A stretch of DNA of 64,000 nt from CAYRYU01 sp964428355 (GCA_964428355.1 CAYRYU010000032.1:6721-70720); one strand, 5' to 3'. Counted from the stretch's first letter, positions 1 through 9,199 are shown. Numbers and translations: made by a program. The notes: a model not told the origin generated them from the letters alone.

Positions 1-1
1 G

Positions 2-2449
2 TATGCCATGTACGACCAGGGATTCACTAGCAAGAAAGCCTACGTCAAATCGGCCAGAACCGTCGGTGAAGTCCTCGGAAAATATCATCCCCACGGCGAT
101 GCCGCAGTCTATGACACCCTCGTCCGGATGGCCCAGGATTTCAGCCTCCGGTATCCCCTCATAGATGGCCATGGAAACTTCGGCTCCGTCGATGGTGATT
201 CCGCGGCCGCCATGCGATATACCGAATCCCGCCTGGACGCGCTCGCGGAAGAAATGCTCCGGGACCTCGAAATGGAAACGGTTGCCTGGATGCCCAATTT
301 CGATGAATCCCTCAAGGAGCCGATCTATCTTCCCAGCAAGTTTCCAAACCTTCTCGTGAACGGTTCCTCGGGAATCGCGGTCGGGATGGCTACCAACATA
401 CCTCCCCACAACCTTGGAGAGGTCATTTCCGGCCTGGTAAAGCTTATCGACCACCCTGAAACCACGATCGATGAGTTGATCCGTGAAATCCCGGGCCCTG
501 ATTTCCCCACCGGGGGAGTGATCATGGGCCGCGAAGGATGCGAATCGGCTTTCAGAACCGGCCGTGGAAGCGTCGTCGTAAGGGCGATCACAAAAATCGA
601 GGAATTTGGAAAAGGCCGGGACAGGATCGTAGTGACCGAGCTTCCCTACCAGGTCAACAAAGCCAAGCTCGTCAAGCAGATAGCGGACATGATCAACGAA
701 AAGAAGATCGACGGCATCACCGACCTGCGGGACGAGTCGAACCGTGAGGGAATGAGAGTCTGCATCGAGCTGAGGAAGGGTGTGAACACCGAGGTCATCC
801 TGAACCAGCTGTACCGGCACACCCCGATGCAGTCGTCATTTGGGGTCATCATGCTGGTTCTGGTCGACAACCGGCCGATGGTCCTGAACCTCTCCGAGCT
901 CATGACCCATTACATCAACCATTGCCGTGAAGTGATCCGGAAACGGACGGCTTTCCAGCTGAGGAAGGCCGAGGAGAAGGCACACATCCTCGAAGGGTTG
1001 ACCATAGCGCTCGACAACCTCGATGCTGTCATCAAACTTATCAAGGAAGCTCCAGGACCGAACGAGGCCCGGACCGGCCTCATGGAAACCTTCACCCTGA
1101 GCGAAAAACAAGCCCAGGCGATCCTGGATATGCGTCTGCAGAGGCTGACCGGTCTCGAACGCGAGAAGATCCTCCAGGATTACCACGAAACCCTGGCCAC
1201 CATCGAGAAACTGAAAGGGATTCTCGCTTCAGACCCCAAGATCCGTGAGATCGTGAAGACGGAACTCCTGGAGATCAAGGAAAAATACTCGGACGAGCGC
1301 CGGACCCGTATCATGACGGCCGAAGCGGAGGCCCTCGATGTGGAAGACCTGATGCAGGAAGAGGACATCATCATCACCGTCACCAAGAACGGTTATGTGA
1401 AACGGTTCCCTCCAAGCACCTTCCGCCAGATCGGCCGCGGTGGCAAGGGAAGCATCTGCGTGGGGGTCAAGGAGGACGACGTGGTCGAACACATGTTCCT
1501 TGCCTCGACCCATTCATTCCTCCTGGTCTTCACATCGACCGGAAAAGTCCACTGGATCAAGGGATACAAGCTTCCCGAAGGCGGAAGACAGGCTTCGGGT
1601 CGTGCTATCGTTAACCTGTTGAACCTCGCGGACAACGAGAAAATCACGGCAATCATGCCTGTGAGGCATTTCGATTCCGAGCGAAGGGCTTTCATGGTCA
1701 CCAAGCTCGGTGTGGCGAAAACGACACAGCTTGCCTCGTTTTCCCGACCGAACTCGAAGGGGATCATCGCGATCAATCTTGATGACGGGGACGAACTCGT
1801 CTCCGTCAAGACAATCTGCGGAGGGGAACATATCGTGATCGCGACCCGTAACGGCTATGCGATCCGCTTCCCCGACGAGGAAATCCGGGTCATGGGTCGC
1901 ACCGCACGAGGGGTGAGGGCGATTTCCTTCAAGGAGAAAGGTGACTTCGTTATCGGAATGGAAGTGTTCAGCCGTTTGAAGGAGCTTCCCCCGCCTGTTC
2001 CCGGAATACCCGCGCCCGAGGCTTCCTCCGCTCCGGTTCCCGAGCCTGAAAAGCTTGTCGAGGCCGAAGAAACTGTAATCGAGGAGGGGGACGATCCGGC
2101 TGTTCCGATGGAATACATCCCCTTCGACGGTCGACTGATGACCGTCTCCATCCTCGGATTTGGCAAGCAGACCGATATCAACGAGTACCGTGTGACCCAC
2201 CGCGGGGGAAAGGGAATCAAAACCCTCAGAGTCAGGGAAAAGACCGGCGAAGTCCTTGCGATCAAACGGATGTTCGAGGGAGACGAACTGATGATCGTCA
2301 CCCAAAGTGGAAAAATTGTCAGGCTGAACGCCGATACCGTCCGGTCAACCGGAAGGCATGCATCAGGGGTCAAGCTGATCACTCTCGAAGAGGGGGACCA
2401 ACTGATTTCCGCCGTCCGGATCCCGGCAACCGAGGAAAAGGTGAACTGA
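2..2449 (+). CDS. gyrA: DNA gyrase subunit A, 3' part (start lies before the window)
   Basis: Catalytic subunit of type II topoisomerase that introduces negative supercoils with GyrB. The frame is already open at base 2 (Y-A-M-Y-D), so about 45 N-terminal residues lie outside the window. The DNA-cleaving tyrosine sits in AAAMRYTES (Tyr codon at 218-220). The beta-pinwheel C-terminal domain carries RGGKG gyrase-box-like motifs near 1435-1452 and again near 2204-2218, which argues for GyrA over ParC. A proline/acidic stretch of about 45 residues (near 1978-2115) interrupts the pinwheel. The residue matching E. coli Ser83 in the quinolone region is Ala (HGDAAVYD). The gene is followed after 20 bases by ftsB. 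The family call is certain; the function of the insertion is unknown. Confidence 0.97.
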   Translation, partial: YAMYDQGFTSKKAYVKSARTVGEVLGKYHPHGDAAVYDTLVRMAQDFSLRYPLIDGHGNFGSVDGDSAAAMRYTESRLDALAEEMLRDLEMETVAWMPNFDESLKEPIYLPSKFPNLLVNGSSGIAVGMATNIPPHNLGEVISGLVKLIDHPETTIDELIREIPGPDFPTGGVIMGREGCESAFRTGRGSVVVRAITKIEEFGKGRDRIVVTELPYQVNKAKLVKQIADMINEKKIDGITDLRDESNREGMRVCIELRKGVNTEVILNQLYRHTPMQSSFGVIMLVLVDNRPMVLNLSELMTHYINHCREVIRKRTAFQLRKAEEKAHILEGLTIALDNLDAVIKLIKEAPGPNEARTGLMETFTLSEKQAQAILDMRLQRLTGLEREKILQDYHETLATIEKLKGILASDPKIREIVKTELLEIKEKYSDERRTRIMTAEAEALDVEDLMQEEDIIITVTKNGYVKRFPPSTFRQIGRGGKGSICVGVKEDDVVEHMFLASTHSFLLVFTSTGKVHWIKGYKLPEGGRQASGRAIVNLLNLADNEKITAIMPVRHFDSERRAFMVTKLGVAKTTQLASFSRPNSKGIIAINLDDGDELVSVKTICGGEHIVIATRNGYAIRFPDEEIRVMGRTARGVRAISFKEKGDFVIGMEVFSRLKELPPPVPGIPAPEASSAPVPEPEKLVEAEETVIEEGDDPAVPMEYIPFDGRLMTVSILGFGKQTDINEYRVTHRGGKGIKTLRVREKTGEVLAIKRMFEGDELMIVTQSGKIVRLNADTVRSTGRHASGVKLITLEEGDQLISAVRIPATEEKVN

Positions 2450-2469
2450 AACCGGAATGAAGAAACACC

Positions 2470-2805
2470 ATGTCTGAGGAACCCATTCCCCGGAAAAGCC
2501 GTGTACGCTTCTCCACCGAGATCATGTTCATTGTCTCGGTGGTTTTTTGCGTTGCCCTGTGCATTATTTACCTATCCCGCTACTCGAATATCCACTCTCT
2601 TCTCCAAAAAGAGATCGAACTCCAATCCCGGATCGAGGAGCTCGAAAGGGAAAACCGGCGATTGAAGACCAGTCTGGATGCCCTTTCCACACCAGAAGGC
2701 ATCGAGCGTCTCGCCCGGGAGCGCCTTGGATTGGTCAGACCTGAAGAAGTGGTGGTTTTCCCCATCCCCACATCCACCCCAGAGGTTCCTATAGCTACCC
2801 ATTGA
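2470..2805 (+). CDS. Septum formation initiator, FtsB/DivIC family
   Basis: A 111-residue cell-division protein of the FtsB/DivIC type, expected to bridge early and late divisome proteins with FtsL and FtsQ. The layout is typical: a short basic cytoplasmic tail, one membrane segment at about residues 17-37, a heptad-like coiled coil (about 42-75), and a conserved end with the pattern G-I-E-R-L-A-R-E-R-L-G-L-V-R-P. The length fits the family. It starts 20 bases after gyrA on the same strand, so the two are probably cotranscribed. Upstream of the ATG there is only a weak GA-rich ribosome site. The extra C-terminal Pro/Thr tail is not conserved in the family. Confidence 0.85.
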   Translation: MSEEPIPRKSRVRFSTEIMFIVSVVFCVALCIIYLSRYSNIHSLLQKEIELQSRIEELERENRRLKTSLDALSTPEGIERLARERLGLVRPEEVVVFPIPTSTPEVPIATH

Positions 2806-2986
2806 TAAGAGTTGGAACCCACCAAATCTCCTCATCTTTTTGAGAGTATGCTCAAAAAAAACTCCCATTTCGGAAAAAAAAGGTGTAACATAAGGGTAGT
2901 GATGGGAGTATTTTGTTTAGAGGAGGAAAATTGGGGAAGGTACGGGCTTGGTGAAAAAGGGAGTCTGTCCGGACCTCGAAGATTCT

Positions 2987-3010
2987 CCGGTGCCTGAAAC
3001 CGGGTTTTTT
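2987..3010 (+). terminator. Probable intrinsic terminator after ftsB
   Basis: Stem CCGGT/ACCGG with a 7-base loop is followed directly by six T. It lies 181 bases after ftsB and 77 before the next gene, so it could end the gyrA-ftsB transcript or act as an attenuator in the leader of the secreted-protein gene. The remainder of the 2806-3087 intergenic stretch holds an AT-rich inverted repeat (TTTTTGAG/CTCAAAAA at 2837-2858) and nothing else I recognise. Confidence 0.5.
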
Positions 3011-3087
3011 GAGCGGTTCAATCTCCAAAGTGCGGGTAAGAGCGGTTCGCTTCATGCGGATCGACGAAATTTGAAGGAGGTAGTCCA

Positions 3088-4455
3088 ATGAGAAGTCTGA
3101 CGAAGGTATTTCTGGGTTTTCTCCTGGTAGTCGGAGTTGCTGCCCTCGTTCATTCCGAAGCGACGACGGCGACGAACGACACGTCCACGCAGAGTGCTTC
3201 CAACAAGAATATCGAGGCCCAACCGATGGATATCAAGACCGACGGCGCCCTTCCCGACAAGTTTCGCGGTGGGAATCCCGATGCCGGCCTGATTCACGTT
3301 CTCGAAGACGAGAAATACAAGCGCCAGGAACACTCGATCATCTATGACGGCGGATCCGGCGACAGCGCGACCAAAATTCCCGGAGCTGAAGAAGGGTCCA
3401 AGCTCGTCGGAGAACCCACCATCAACTGGACGACCTCCAAAGTCAATGCCGACGGCTCTCTCACGACCTTGAAGAGCGAGAACACCAACTCGGCGACGAA
3501 CGAAAACATGTTCCCGGAACCCGGTGAATACCAGGTGAGCAACAGCGGAGCCCGTCAGGTTTCCGGCGGATCCGGAACCACCACCACCGGCACCGAAGGC
3601 GGAGCCACCGAGGGTGGCGCTCAGACCACCACTCCGGGCACCGAAGGCGGAACCACCGGAGCCAATGGCCAGACCACCGTTCCCGGCACCGAAGGCGGAA
3701 CCACCGGGGCCAATGGCCAGACCACCGTTCCCGGCACCGAAGGCGGAACCGCGGGAGCAGCCAATGAGCAGCGCGTAACCACCCGTGCCGACATGGGTGT
3801 CCAGTGCCATGACTGCACCTCCCCCAACCTTCTCGCCTGCATCCAGGAAGGCGCCGGAGCCAACAGCGCAATCGATGAGCAGGCCCTTTCCGATCAACTC
3901 ACCGAGCAGATCGCCGGCGGTGAAGTCACCGAACTGAAGGGCAGCCTCAAGGATGCCAACATGATCGCCGTCATCGAGAACCCCCTCAAGAAGAATGCCC
4001 GGCCCGCCGAAAAGAGCGCTGCCGTCATGCTCAAGGGGATGGTTTTCGAGCAGAACGGAAAAGTCGTGAACGAGACCAAGGAAGTCCCGATGAAACTCCT
4101 CAGCGAGGAAGAACAGACCCGCGTCGCCCAGGTCGGTGAGGAAACCGTTCCCGGCGTGTTCGTCCGCCGCAGCATTCCATTCATCACCGCGGTCAAGATG
4201 AGCGACAACTTCGAATGCGTGTCCGACAATGCCTCCTGCATCATCCGCAACAAGGCCACCGGGGAGGAAGTCCAGAAAGTCGGCGGCTCCTACATGTTCC
4301 GCATTCCCAACTACCCCCGCGCGGAATACCAGGATCAGCCCGACTATGAAATGGTCATCCAGGGCCTCGACAAGGCAGGCAACAAGACCGCTGTCCAGCT
4401 GCCTCTCTATGTCGTTAATACCCAGACTTCCTTCGAAGGTGGACGGAACGAATAA
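3088..4455 (+). CDS. Secreted protein with Gly/Thr-rich tandem repeats, function unknown
   Basis: 455 residues. It begins with a clear signal peptide (basic start, hydrophobic stretch to about residue 22, cleavage near H-S-E-A). Residues about 155-230 are a low-complexity linker of T, G, E, P, built partly from a 16-residue unit containing GTEGG and NGQTT, encoded by an exact 48-bp tandem duplication. After the linker comes a cysteine-containing domain (CHDC, then paired cysteines further on), likely disulfide bonded. I recognise no enzyme motif. The ATG has a strong Shine-Dalgarno (GAAGGAGGT). The next secreted gene starts 3 bases after its stop and pseudopilin genes follow, so it may be exported with or attached to that apparatus. 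Confidence 0.75.
   Translation: MRSLTKVFLGFLLVVGVAALVHSEATTATNDTSTQSASNKNIEAQPMDIKTDGALPDKFRGGNPDAGLIHVLEDEKYKRQEHSIIYDGGSGDSATKIPGAEEGSKLVGEPTINWTTSKVNADGSLTTLKSENTNSATNENMFPEPGEYQVSNSGARQVSGGSGTTTTGTEGGATEGGAQTTTPGTEGGTTGANGQTTVPGTEGGTTGANGQTTVPGTEGGTAGAANEQRVTTRADMGVQCHDCTSPNLLACIQEGAGANSAIDEQALSDQLTEQIAGGEVTELKGSLKDANMIAVIENPLKKNARPAEKSAAVMLKGMVFEQNGKVVNETKEVPMKLLSEEEQTRVAQVGEETVPGVFVRRSIPFITAVKMSDNFECVSDNASCIIRNKATGEEVQKVGGSYMFRIPNYPRAEYQDQPDYEMVIQGLDKAGNKTAVQLPLYVVNTQTSFEGGRNE
3652..3747 (+). repeat. Two copies of a 48-bp in-frame tandem repeat
   Basis: Units 3652-3699 and 3700-3747 differ by a single base. They encode the 16-residue low-complexity linker unit of the secreted protein. 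A more diverged unit precedes them, near 3604-3651. Confidence 0.9.
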
Positions 4456-4458
4456 TCC

Positions 4459-5517
4459 ATGAAAACAGCCATTCCCTGCGCAATGACCAGATCCTCAACC
4501 CTCAGACTCGCGGTAATCGCAATAGTCACCCTCCTTGGAGCAAGCGGGGTAATGGCCCAGGACCAGGTTGCCTCCTCCCCGAGCGCCGGTGCGGCCTCGG
4601 GGAAGGAGCCCTGGCTCGAGGGCGTCACTCTTCCCCCGGTTCCAGAAGGACCTGCGCCGATCTACAAGATCGATTTCACCCTTGCCGACGGCTCGCCTCT
4701 GCCGGCCACTCTTTCCGAGGATGTCCCGGTCCTGATGACCGCCCAATCGGAAATTTTCGGAGAGAAGCCCCCCTCTTCATGGAAAGACCAGACCCTCTCG
4801 AATTCCGCATGGACGAAGCAGACGGCGATCCACTGGTTCTTCGATGACGTCGCGAAGAACAAGAGCACCCTCGCCTCCTGCGAGGAACAGCTGCCGGCGA
4901 ACCAGATGAAGGTCACCCCTCTCGACCCCTGTCTGAAAGGCGCCGTCACGGTGTTCATAAGCAGGTCGTTCAAATATGAGGTGACTCCCGGCCAGTTCAA
5001 GACGATCTTCGCAACAGGGGGAAAATCGGTGATGCTTAAAGTCACCGACATCACTCCTCCGACCTGCGGAATCGAAGTCACGGCCGGTGGAAAGAAGGGA
5101 ATGGTCTGGACGGTCGAAGCCCCTGCCAACAAGTATCCCCTTCCCAAGACCGCGGAGGTCCATTTCCGCGGGAACCTGTTCACCCCCCCGGGAACCGAAG
5201 TCGAAAACCAGATCCCCAACGTCGAACTCGGCCCCAACATGGTTCTTGCTCCCGAGCAGTGCCAGATGACTCTTCCCAAGGACGGGGAGATTTCCCTTAA
5301 AATGGTTCTCGAGGACAATGACAAGGTCGACGAGAAGACCCTGAAATACGGAATATGTGAAGTTGCGAACGGACAACCCGTTCCTGTGGGCGACTACAAT
5401 GTTCCGACGATCAAACCGGCCTCGCTCAAGCTTCCAGAGAAACCGTACCTGTTCCTCGAGATCAAGGATATGAGCGGAAACCACCAGGTTCTTTGCATTC
5501 CTGTTTCCTTCAAGTGA
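4459..5517 (+). CDS. Secreted protein of unknown function
   Basis: 352 residues with an N-terminal signal peptide (hydrophobic core about residues 17-32, cleavage after V-M-A). The mature part has several cysteines spaced through the chain and predominantly beta-like, Pro-rich sequence, but no motif I can assign. It starts 3 bases after the previous secreted gene and ends 48 bases before the first pseudopilin gene, so the five genes 3088-7847 look like one operon. No clear Shine-Dalgarno precedes the ATG, so translation may be coupled to the upstream gene. It may be an envelope or secretion partner of the pseudopilins; this rests on position only. Confidence 0.7.
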   Translation: MKTAIPCAMTRSSTLRLAVIAIVTLLGASGVMAQDQVASSPSAGAASGKEPWLEGVTLPPVPEGPAPIYKIDFTLADGSPLPATLSEDVPVLMTAQSEIFGEKPPSSWKDQTLSNSAWTKQTAIHWFFDDVAKNKSTLASCEEQLPANQMKVTPLDPCLKGAVTVFISRSFKYEVTPGQFKTIFATGGKSVMLKVTDITPPTCGIEVTAGGKKGMVWTVEAPANKYPLPKTAEVHFRGNLFTPPGTEVENQIPNVELGPNMVLAPEQCQMTLPKDGEISLKMVLEDNDKVDEKTLKYGICEVANGQPVPVGDYNVPTIKPASLKLPEKPYLFLEIKDMSGNHQVLCIPVSFK

Positions 5518-5565
5518 GCTGGAGGGGGGGGAAACCAACAGCAAACTTATTGGAAAGGGGGACCC

Positions 5566-6189
5566 ATGCTAAACCGGGGTAGAACCTCCGGGGTGTCCTT
5601 GCGGGCACCCCGGGCTTTTACCTTTGTAGAAGTCATCCTGGCATTTTTCATCCTCGCCTCATTTTTCCTTTCCGTCTATTATTATCTGACCAACTCCGTC
5701 AAGGAAACCGAGCGGGCTTACGTGGAAGCCGTCGCGATATCCCATGCGAAATTCGTCATGGATACGGTCATGTTCCAACTTCCGTGGCGTTGCATCCGTT
5801 CCGGAAACCCCTGCAAGTTCGAGGACCCGAAGAACTCCGACCCCATCAACACCATCCTGAACTCCGCCATTCCCAAGATGTTCGGAACGGGCTGTGCCGG
5901 ATCAACGAACAATTCCTTCCTCGGAGACGGGATGATGGTTAACTCCAAGGGGTTCTTTTTTCGCGTCCGGATGAAATGCACCGACATAGACTCCGTAGCT
6001 TTCAGGGTTGGGGGCAAGATCTACGAATGCAAAGACCTTACCGCCAATGACGCGGACGGAAAACCCAGCCTAATGAAAAAACTGGTTCTCCAAATTCTCT
6101 GGACCATGAAGAAGGGTGTCGACCCCGTCATGGACCCCTTGGCCCAGAGTCTTTTTCTTGTTGCCTACAAGAGCGATCTCGAGCGTTAG
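5566..6189 (+). CDS. Prepilin-like protein (GspI/GspJ type)
   Basis: 207 residues. The N terminus is a type III (prepilin) signal: a short basic leader, Ala17|Phe18 at the expected PilD-type cleavage site, Glu at mature position +5 (Glu22), then about 20 hydrophobic residues. Ala instead of Gly at position -1 is tolerated in the family but less common. The soluble part has four to six cysteines and no recognised domain. The ribosome site is GGGGGA. It is the first of three consecutive pseudopilin genes. It would be processed by a prepilin peptidase and inserted into a type II secretion or type IV-pilus-like pseudopilus; neither the peptidase nor an assembly ATPase is in the window. Confidence 0.75.
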   Translation: MLNRGRTSGVSLRAPRAFTFVEVILAFFILASFFLSVYYYLTNSVKETERAYVEAVAISHAKFVMDTVMFQLPWRCIRSGNPCKFEDPKNSDPINTILNSAIPKMFGTGCAGSTNNSFLGDGMMVNSKGFFFRVRMKCTDIDSVAFRVGGKIYECKDLTANDADGKPSLMKKLVLQILWTMKKGVDPVMDPLAQSLFLVAYKSDLER

Positions 6190-6213
6190 CCGAAAGAATT
6201 CGGGAGTGATGAA

Positions 6214-6753
6214 ATGAACAAACGACGTGGGATGGCCATCATCGTCATTCTTTTCATGGCTTTCGCCATCGGGATCATCCTTGCCGTGATGGTCAAATCC
6301 AACTCCAACCTGGTCCTTCAGAACAAGACCACGTTACGGAACCTTCAGGCTTATTATCTTGCCCAATCCGGTGTGCAGCACACGCTCCTCAAACTTCGGC
6401 TCCTGCCGAAGGAGTGCTACCAGCAGATCGAGAGCGGCCTCGATAACGATTTCTTCGACGTTTCCAGCGAAGACCACGCGGCCCTGGGGCTCTCACCTGC
6501 AACAGATGGAAATTACGATCTGTTCACGGGCGATCCAGGGGAAAACCAGTCTCCCTACCGGGGGATGTACGAACTTACCGACCTTTCCCTCAAGAGCCTC
6601 GTAAAGGGAATGAAATTCGCGATGGATGGCTACGATCTCACCGTGAAATCGGAAGTCCAGCCCCTCTTTCCCAGAAATCCAGCCGTGAAGTTCACGGATG
6701 AAATCAAGGAGGAGGTGCTCCTTTCACGGTTCACCGCGGCCAGAGCTCCATGA
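6214..6753 (+). CDS. PilX/GspK-like minor pseudopilin
   Basis: 179 residues. It has the short basic leader, Gly6|Met7 cleavage site and a long hydrophobic helix, but no Glu at +5, as in GspK and PilX-type minor pilins. The helix is followed by a heptad-like region with Q-A-Y-Y-L-A-Q-S-G-V, the pattern seen at this position in PilX/GspK proteins. The protein is shorter than GspK (usually about 300 residues). Ribosome site GGGAGTGA. The stop overlaps the next start as ATGA, implying translational coupling. Proposed role: tip or priming component of the pseudopilus. Confidence 0.7.
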   Translation: MNKRRGMAIIVILFMAFAIGIILAVMVKSNSNLVLQNKTTLRNLQAYYLAQSGVQHTLLKLRLLPKECYQQIESGLDNDFFDVSSEDHAALGLSPATDGNYDLFTGDPGENQSPYRGMYELTDLSLKSLVKGMKFAMDGYDLTVKSEVQPLFPRNPAVKFTDEIKEEVLLSRFTAARAP

Positions 6754-7847
6754 TTATGAGAAACCTTCAAGCAACGGGCCTGAAAGGAAGGCCTCCCAAG
6801 GCGGGGAGGAGTTGTCCCTTTCACTCGAAAAGGGGAACGGTTTCCGCGTTCACGATCACCGAGGTTCTGATCGCGATAATCCTGCTGTCGCTGCTCTTCT
6901 ACGCCGCCTACAAGGTCATTTCCCATGCCAGACAGGAAACGATGAAGGGGTTCTGGCTCCAGGAATGTATCACCAGCCTCCGAAACGGGACCCGGGCCAT
7001 AACCCAGGCACTGAAAAAGACCAGTTATCCCAGTACCCTCACAAGAACCGGAGCGGAAGAAGTCGTCGTCTCCTACAAGGACTACCGAACCTACGATACC
7101 TCCGGTCGATTGCGGAAAATCGACGTTAAATCCGGAACCGAGTTCGACCTTCAGGCAAAGCCCGGGTTGACCACCCCCTCCGAAGGAACCACGGTCGTTT
7201 TCCGTTTCCCCGTATGCACTCCCGAAAGCGATTCCGAGGGATACCAGGCCGGAAAGATCGTCTGGACGGACCTAGTTCTAGAACCAATCGAAAATCCCAA
7301 TTCTGTGGTTCCCCTTGGAAACCTGCACCTGGTGGAGCGTGAGGATTCCTACGACACCCGCGCACTCGATAAGCGGGCTTTCGATCTCACCAAGAAGTTT
7401 GATTCCACTCTTCCCGTCGTCAGGGACAAGCTCATCATCCGGGATGTCGAATCTGTGGATGTCTCCGTTCTCTGGGTTGACGAGGTCCGAGGAATCGCGG
7501 TCGACAAGGATGGGGCGGTCGACAGGTCTGTCAAGAAGAGATACCTGATCTCGGTCCGGGTCGATTGCACCCACCCGAAGGACGACAGGCTCCGGATCGG
7601 CGACCAGTGTTCGATCACGAGCAACATCGACGTCCATGAATCGGGCGGGACATTGATCATCAAAGTGGTTTCCATAGCGGATGATCTTTCCTCCGCCCAG
7701 ATCAAGGTCGGGAACAACCCTCCCCAGGCATACGGGGTTGGAGCGGTACTGGGCGGGGTTTACAGGATCACGAAGATCCAGGCCTATGGGGTCGATTGTG
7801 CCCCCGTTGGCCAGGGAACGAAGAAGACATTTATCGTCTCACCCTGA
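6750..7847 (+). CDS. Prepilin-like protein (GspJ type)
   Basis: 365 residues, larger than classical GspJ (about 200). A long basic leader (about 33 residues) precedes Ala33|Phe34, with Glu38 at the +5 position, then a hydrophobic segment. The C-terminal two thirds is soluble and unrecognised, with three cysteines late in the chain. It overlaps the previous gene by 4 bases and is the last gene of the plus-strand cluster. It faces the oppositely oriented pseudopilin cluster, with only 51 bases between the two stop codons. No clear terminator is visible in that gap. Confidence 0.72.
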   Translation: MIMRNLQATGLKGRPPKAGRSCPFHSKRGTVSAFTITEVLIAIILLSLLFYAAYKVISHARQETMKGFWLQECITSLRNGTRAITQALKKTSYPSTLTRTGAEEVVVSYKDYRTYDTSGRLRKIDVKSGTEFDLQAKPGLTTPSEGTTVVFRFPVCTPESDSEGYQAGKIVWTDLVLEPIENPNSVVPLGNLHLVEREDSYDTRALDKRAFDLTKKFDSTLPVVRDKLIIRDVESVDVSVLWVDEVRGIAVDKDGAVDRSVKKRYLISVRVDCTHPKDDRLRIGDQCSITSNIDVHESGGTLIIKVVSIADDLSSAQIKVGNNPPQAYGVGAVLGGVYRITKIQAYGVDCAPVGQGTKKTFIVSP

Positions 7848-7898
7848 GACGGGCCTCTCATCCGACCGGGACCTTTCTCCCAAAACCCATTTTCCAGG

Positions 7899-8726
7899 CT
7901 ACTTCGATGCCTGGTCGGATACGCCGCTGTGAATGTTCCGGCGGAATCCGGGGAATCTCTTCATAAACCGGAACATGTCGGGGGAGACGATGTCGTGGAA
8001 ATCCGCGATGACGAGTCCCTGCGTCCGCTGAATCAGATACTCCCCGGGTTTCTCCGGGGTCTTGAGACTTTCGAGGTCTCCCACCGATGGTATCGATGCG
8101 CCGGCCAGTTTTATGGAGATCCAGAAGAAGGATTGATTCTCAGTCCCGCTCTGGATCGAAACTGGTGAAACCTGGAACCCGCACACCCGTTTCGACAGAT
8201 CCCTGGCCTGAACCCCGCCTGGATACTGCCCGGCCAGCGGGTGGTCCGGATGAAAGCGCTCGAGGCGTTTCAAGACTCCAAGTCCTGCGGTTCCCTTCCC
8301 AGGTTCGAGAAGATACGTCACCAGGCTGGCCCGTCGCAAAGCGGGACCGGAATCATCGATCGGGGCAGCATCGCCTTCAGCCCCCGGATGGGGAAAACAG
8401 AGAAAGCTGAAGGAAGGCGCTGCGGCAGTTCCTCCAGGGGTGACCAGGTTCTGAAACACTATATCGAACGGTGTCAGAGGCTGGTAGAAACAACTGCTTT
8501 TCAGATCCGTCCTGACCTGGCGCAAGACGCTCATTGCCTCCTGCGAGATATCCATCTGGAGCATACCGCGAAGGGAAGACCGGGTCCCGGTCCTGTAGAC
8601 GGTCATCAGAGGTGTCAGGATCACGAGGGCGCAGACCATGACGACGAGGATTTCAACCATGGTGAAACCCGCCGCCGGAAAGGTTGAGCGTTTGTTCAAG
8701 CCTGCTTTCGAACGTTCAGTGGTCAT
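7899..8726 (-). CDS. Prepilin-like protein (GspJ type)
   Basis: 275 residues from the ATG at 8726, which overlaps the stop of the upstream gene as ATGA. A start further upstream (8780) is possible but would sit inside the preceding gene. Prepilin signal: Gly20|Phe21, Glu25 at +5, and a hydrophobic helix ending near residue 42. The soluble part matches GspJ in general character, with no catalytic motif. It is the last gene of the minus-strand operon that begins with lipoproteins and an ECF sigma factor, so its expression may depend on that sigma factor. Confidence 0.72.
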   Translation of the reverse strand: MTTERSKAGLNKRSTFPAAGFTMVEILVVMVCALVILTPLMTVYRTGTRSSLRGMLQMDISQEAMSVLRQVRTDLKSSCFYQPLTPFDIVFQNLVTPGGTAAAPSFSFLCFPHPGAEGDAAPIDDSGPALRRASLVTYLLEPGKGTAGLGVLKRLERFHPDHPLAGQYPGGVQARDLSKRVCGFQVSPVSIQSGTENQSFFWISIKLAGASIPSVGDLESLKTPEKPGEYLIQRTQGLVIADFHDIVSPDMFRFMKRFPGFRRNIHSGVSDQASK

Positions 8727-9199
8727 TGACGATCCTCCACCACCAGATCGGTCAGCTTGATCCCGGGACGGGTCAACCAACGCCTTGCGTTCGACTCCTC
8801 AACTGGAACGACTTCGACCTCGATCAGGATGGCGGCCGGCTGGCCCGGAAGGGAAAATGGGCTCAGCGAAATCCTTCGCCGGAACAGGTCCGCATCGACC
8901 GGCCGGAAAATTACTGTTCCCCCGGGGGAAATCTGCTGGGAAACGGGAATCCAGTCGCCGATCTTCAGATCCTGGATCGGGGGCGGGATTTCCCCGGTCC
9001 GGAGTTTCTCGACCCAACGATATCCAAACGATTTGAAGATCTCGAGCGGTTCCCTGGCAAGCTGGAGGCTGAGAGTCTCGAAATAGGCATCCATTGCTCC
9101 CTGGTTCGAAATCCGGTTGAGGCCGAAAAGGGAAAGGACCGCCCCCGAAAGGAACAGAAGGGCGATCAGGATCTCGATCAGGGTCAAACCCCGTTTCAT
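8723..9199 (-). CDS. Prepilin-like protein (GspI type)
   Basis: 158 residues with a very short leader: Gly4|Leu5 cleavage site, Glu9 at +5, then a hydrophobic helix. Length and layout match GspI-like minor pseudopilins. Its start overlaps the end of the upstream large PilX-like gene by 4 bases and its stop overlaps the next start, so the three genes are tightly coupled. GspI, GspJ and GspK form the tip complex in type II secretion, and this gene with its neighbours reproduces that trio. Confidence 0.72.
   Translation of the reverse strand: MKRGLTLIEILIALLFLSGAVLSLFGLNRISNQGAMDAYFETLSLQLAREPLEIFKSFGYRWVEKLRTGEIPPPIQDLKIGDWIPVSQQISPGGTVIFRPVDADLFRRRISLSPFSLPGQPAAILIEVEVVPVEESNARRWLTRPGIKLTDLVVEDRQ

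Noticed and set aside
3052..3897. Gly-rich minus-strand frame with repeats
   Set aside because: The repeats are the complement of the plus-strand 48-bp repeat, and the plus-strand frame has a signal peptide and ribosome site.
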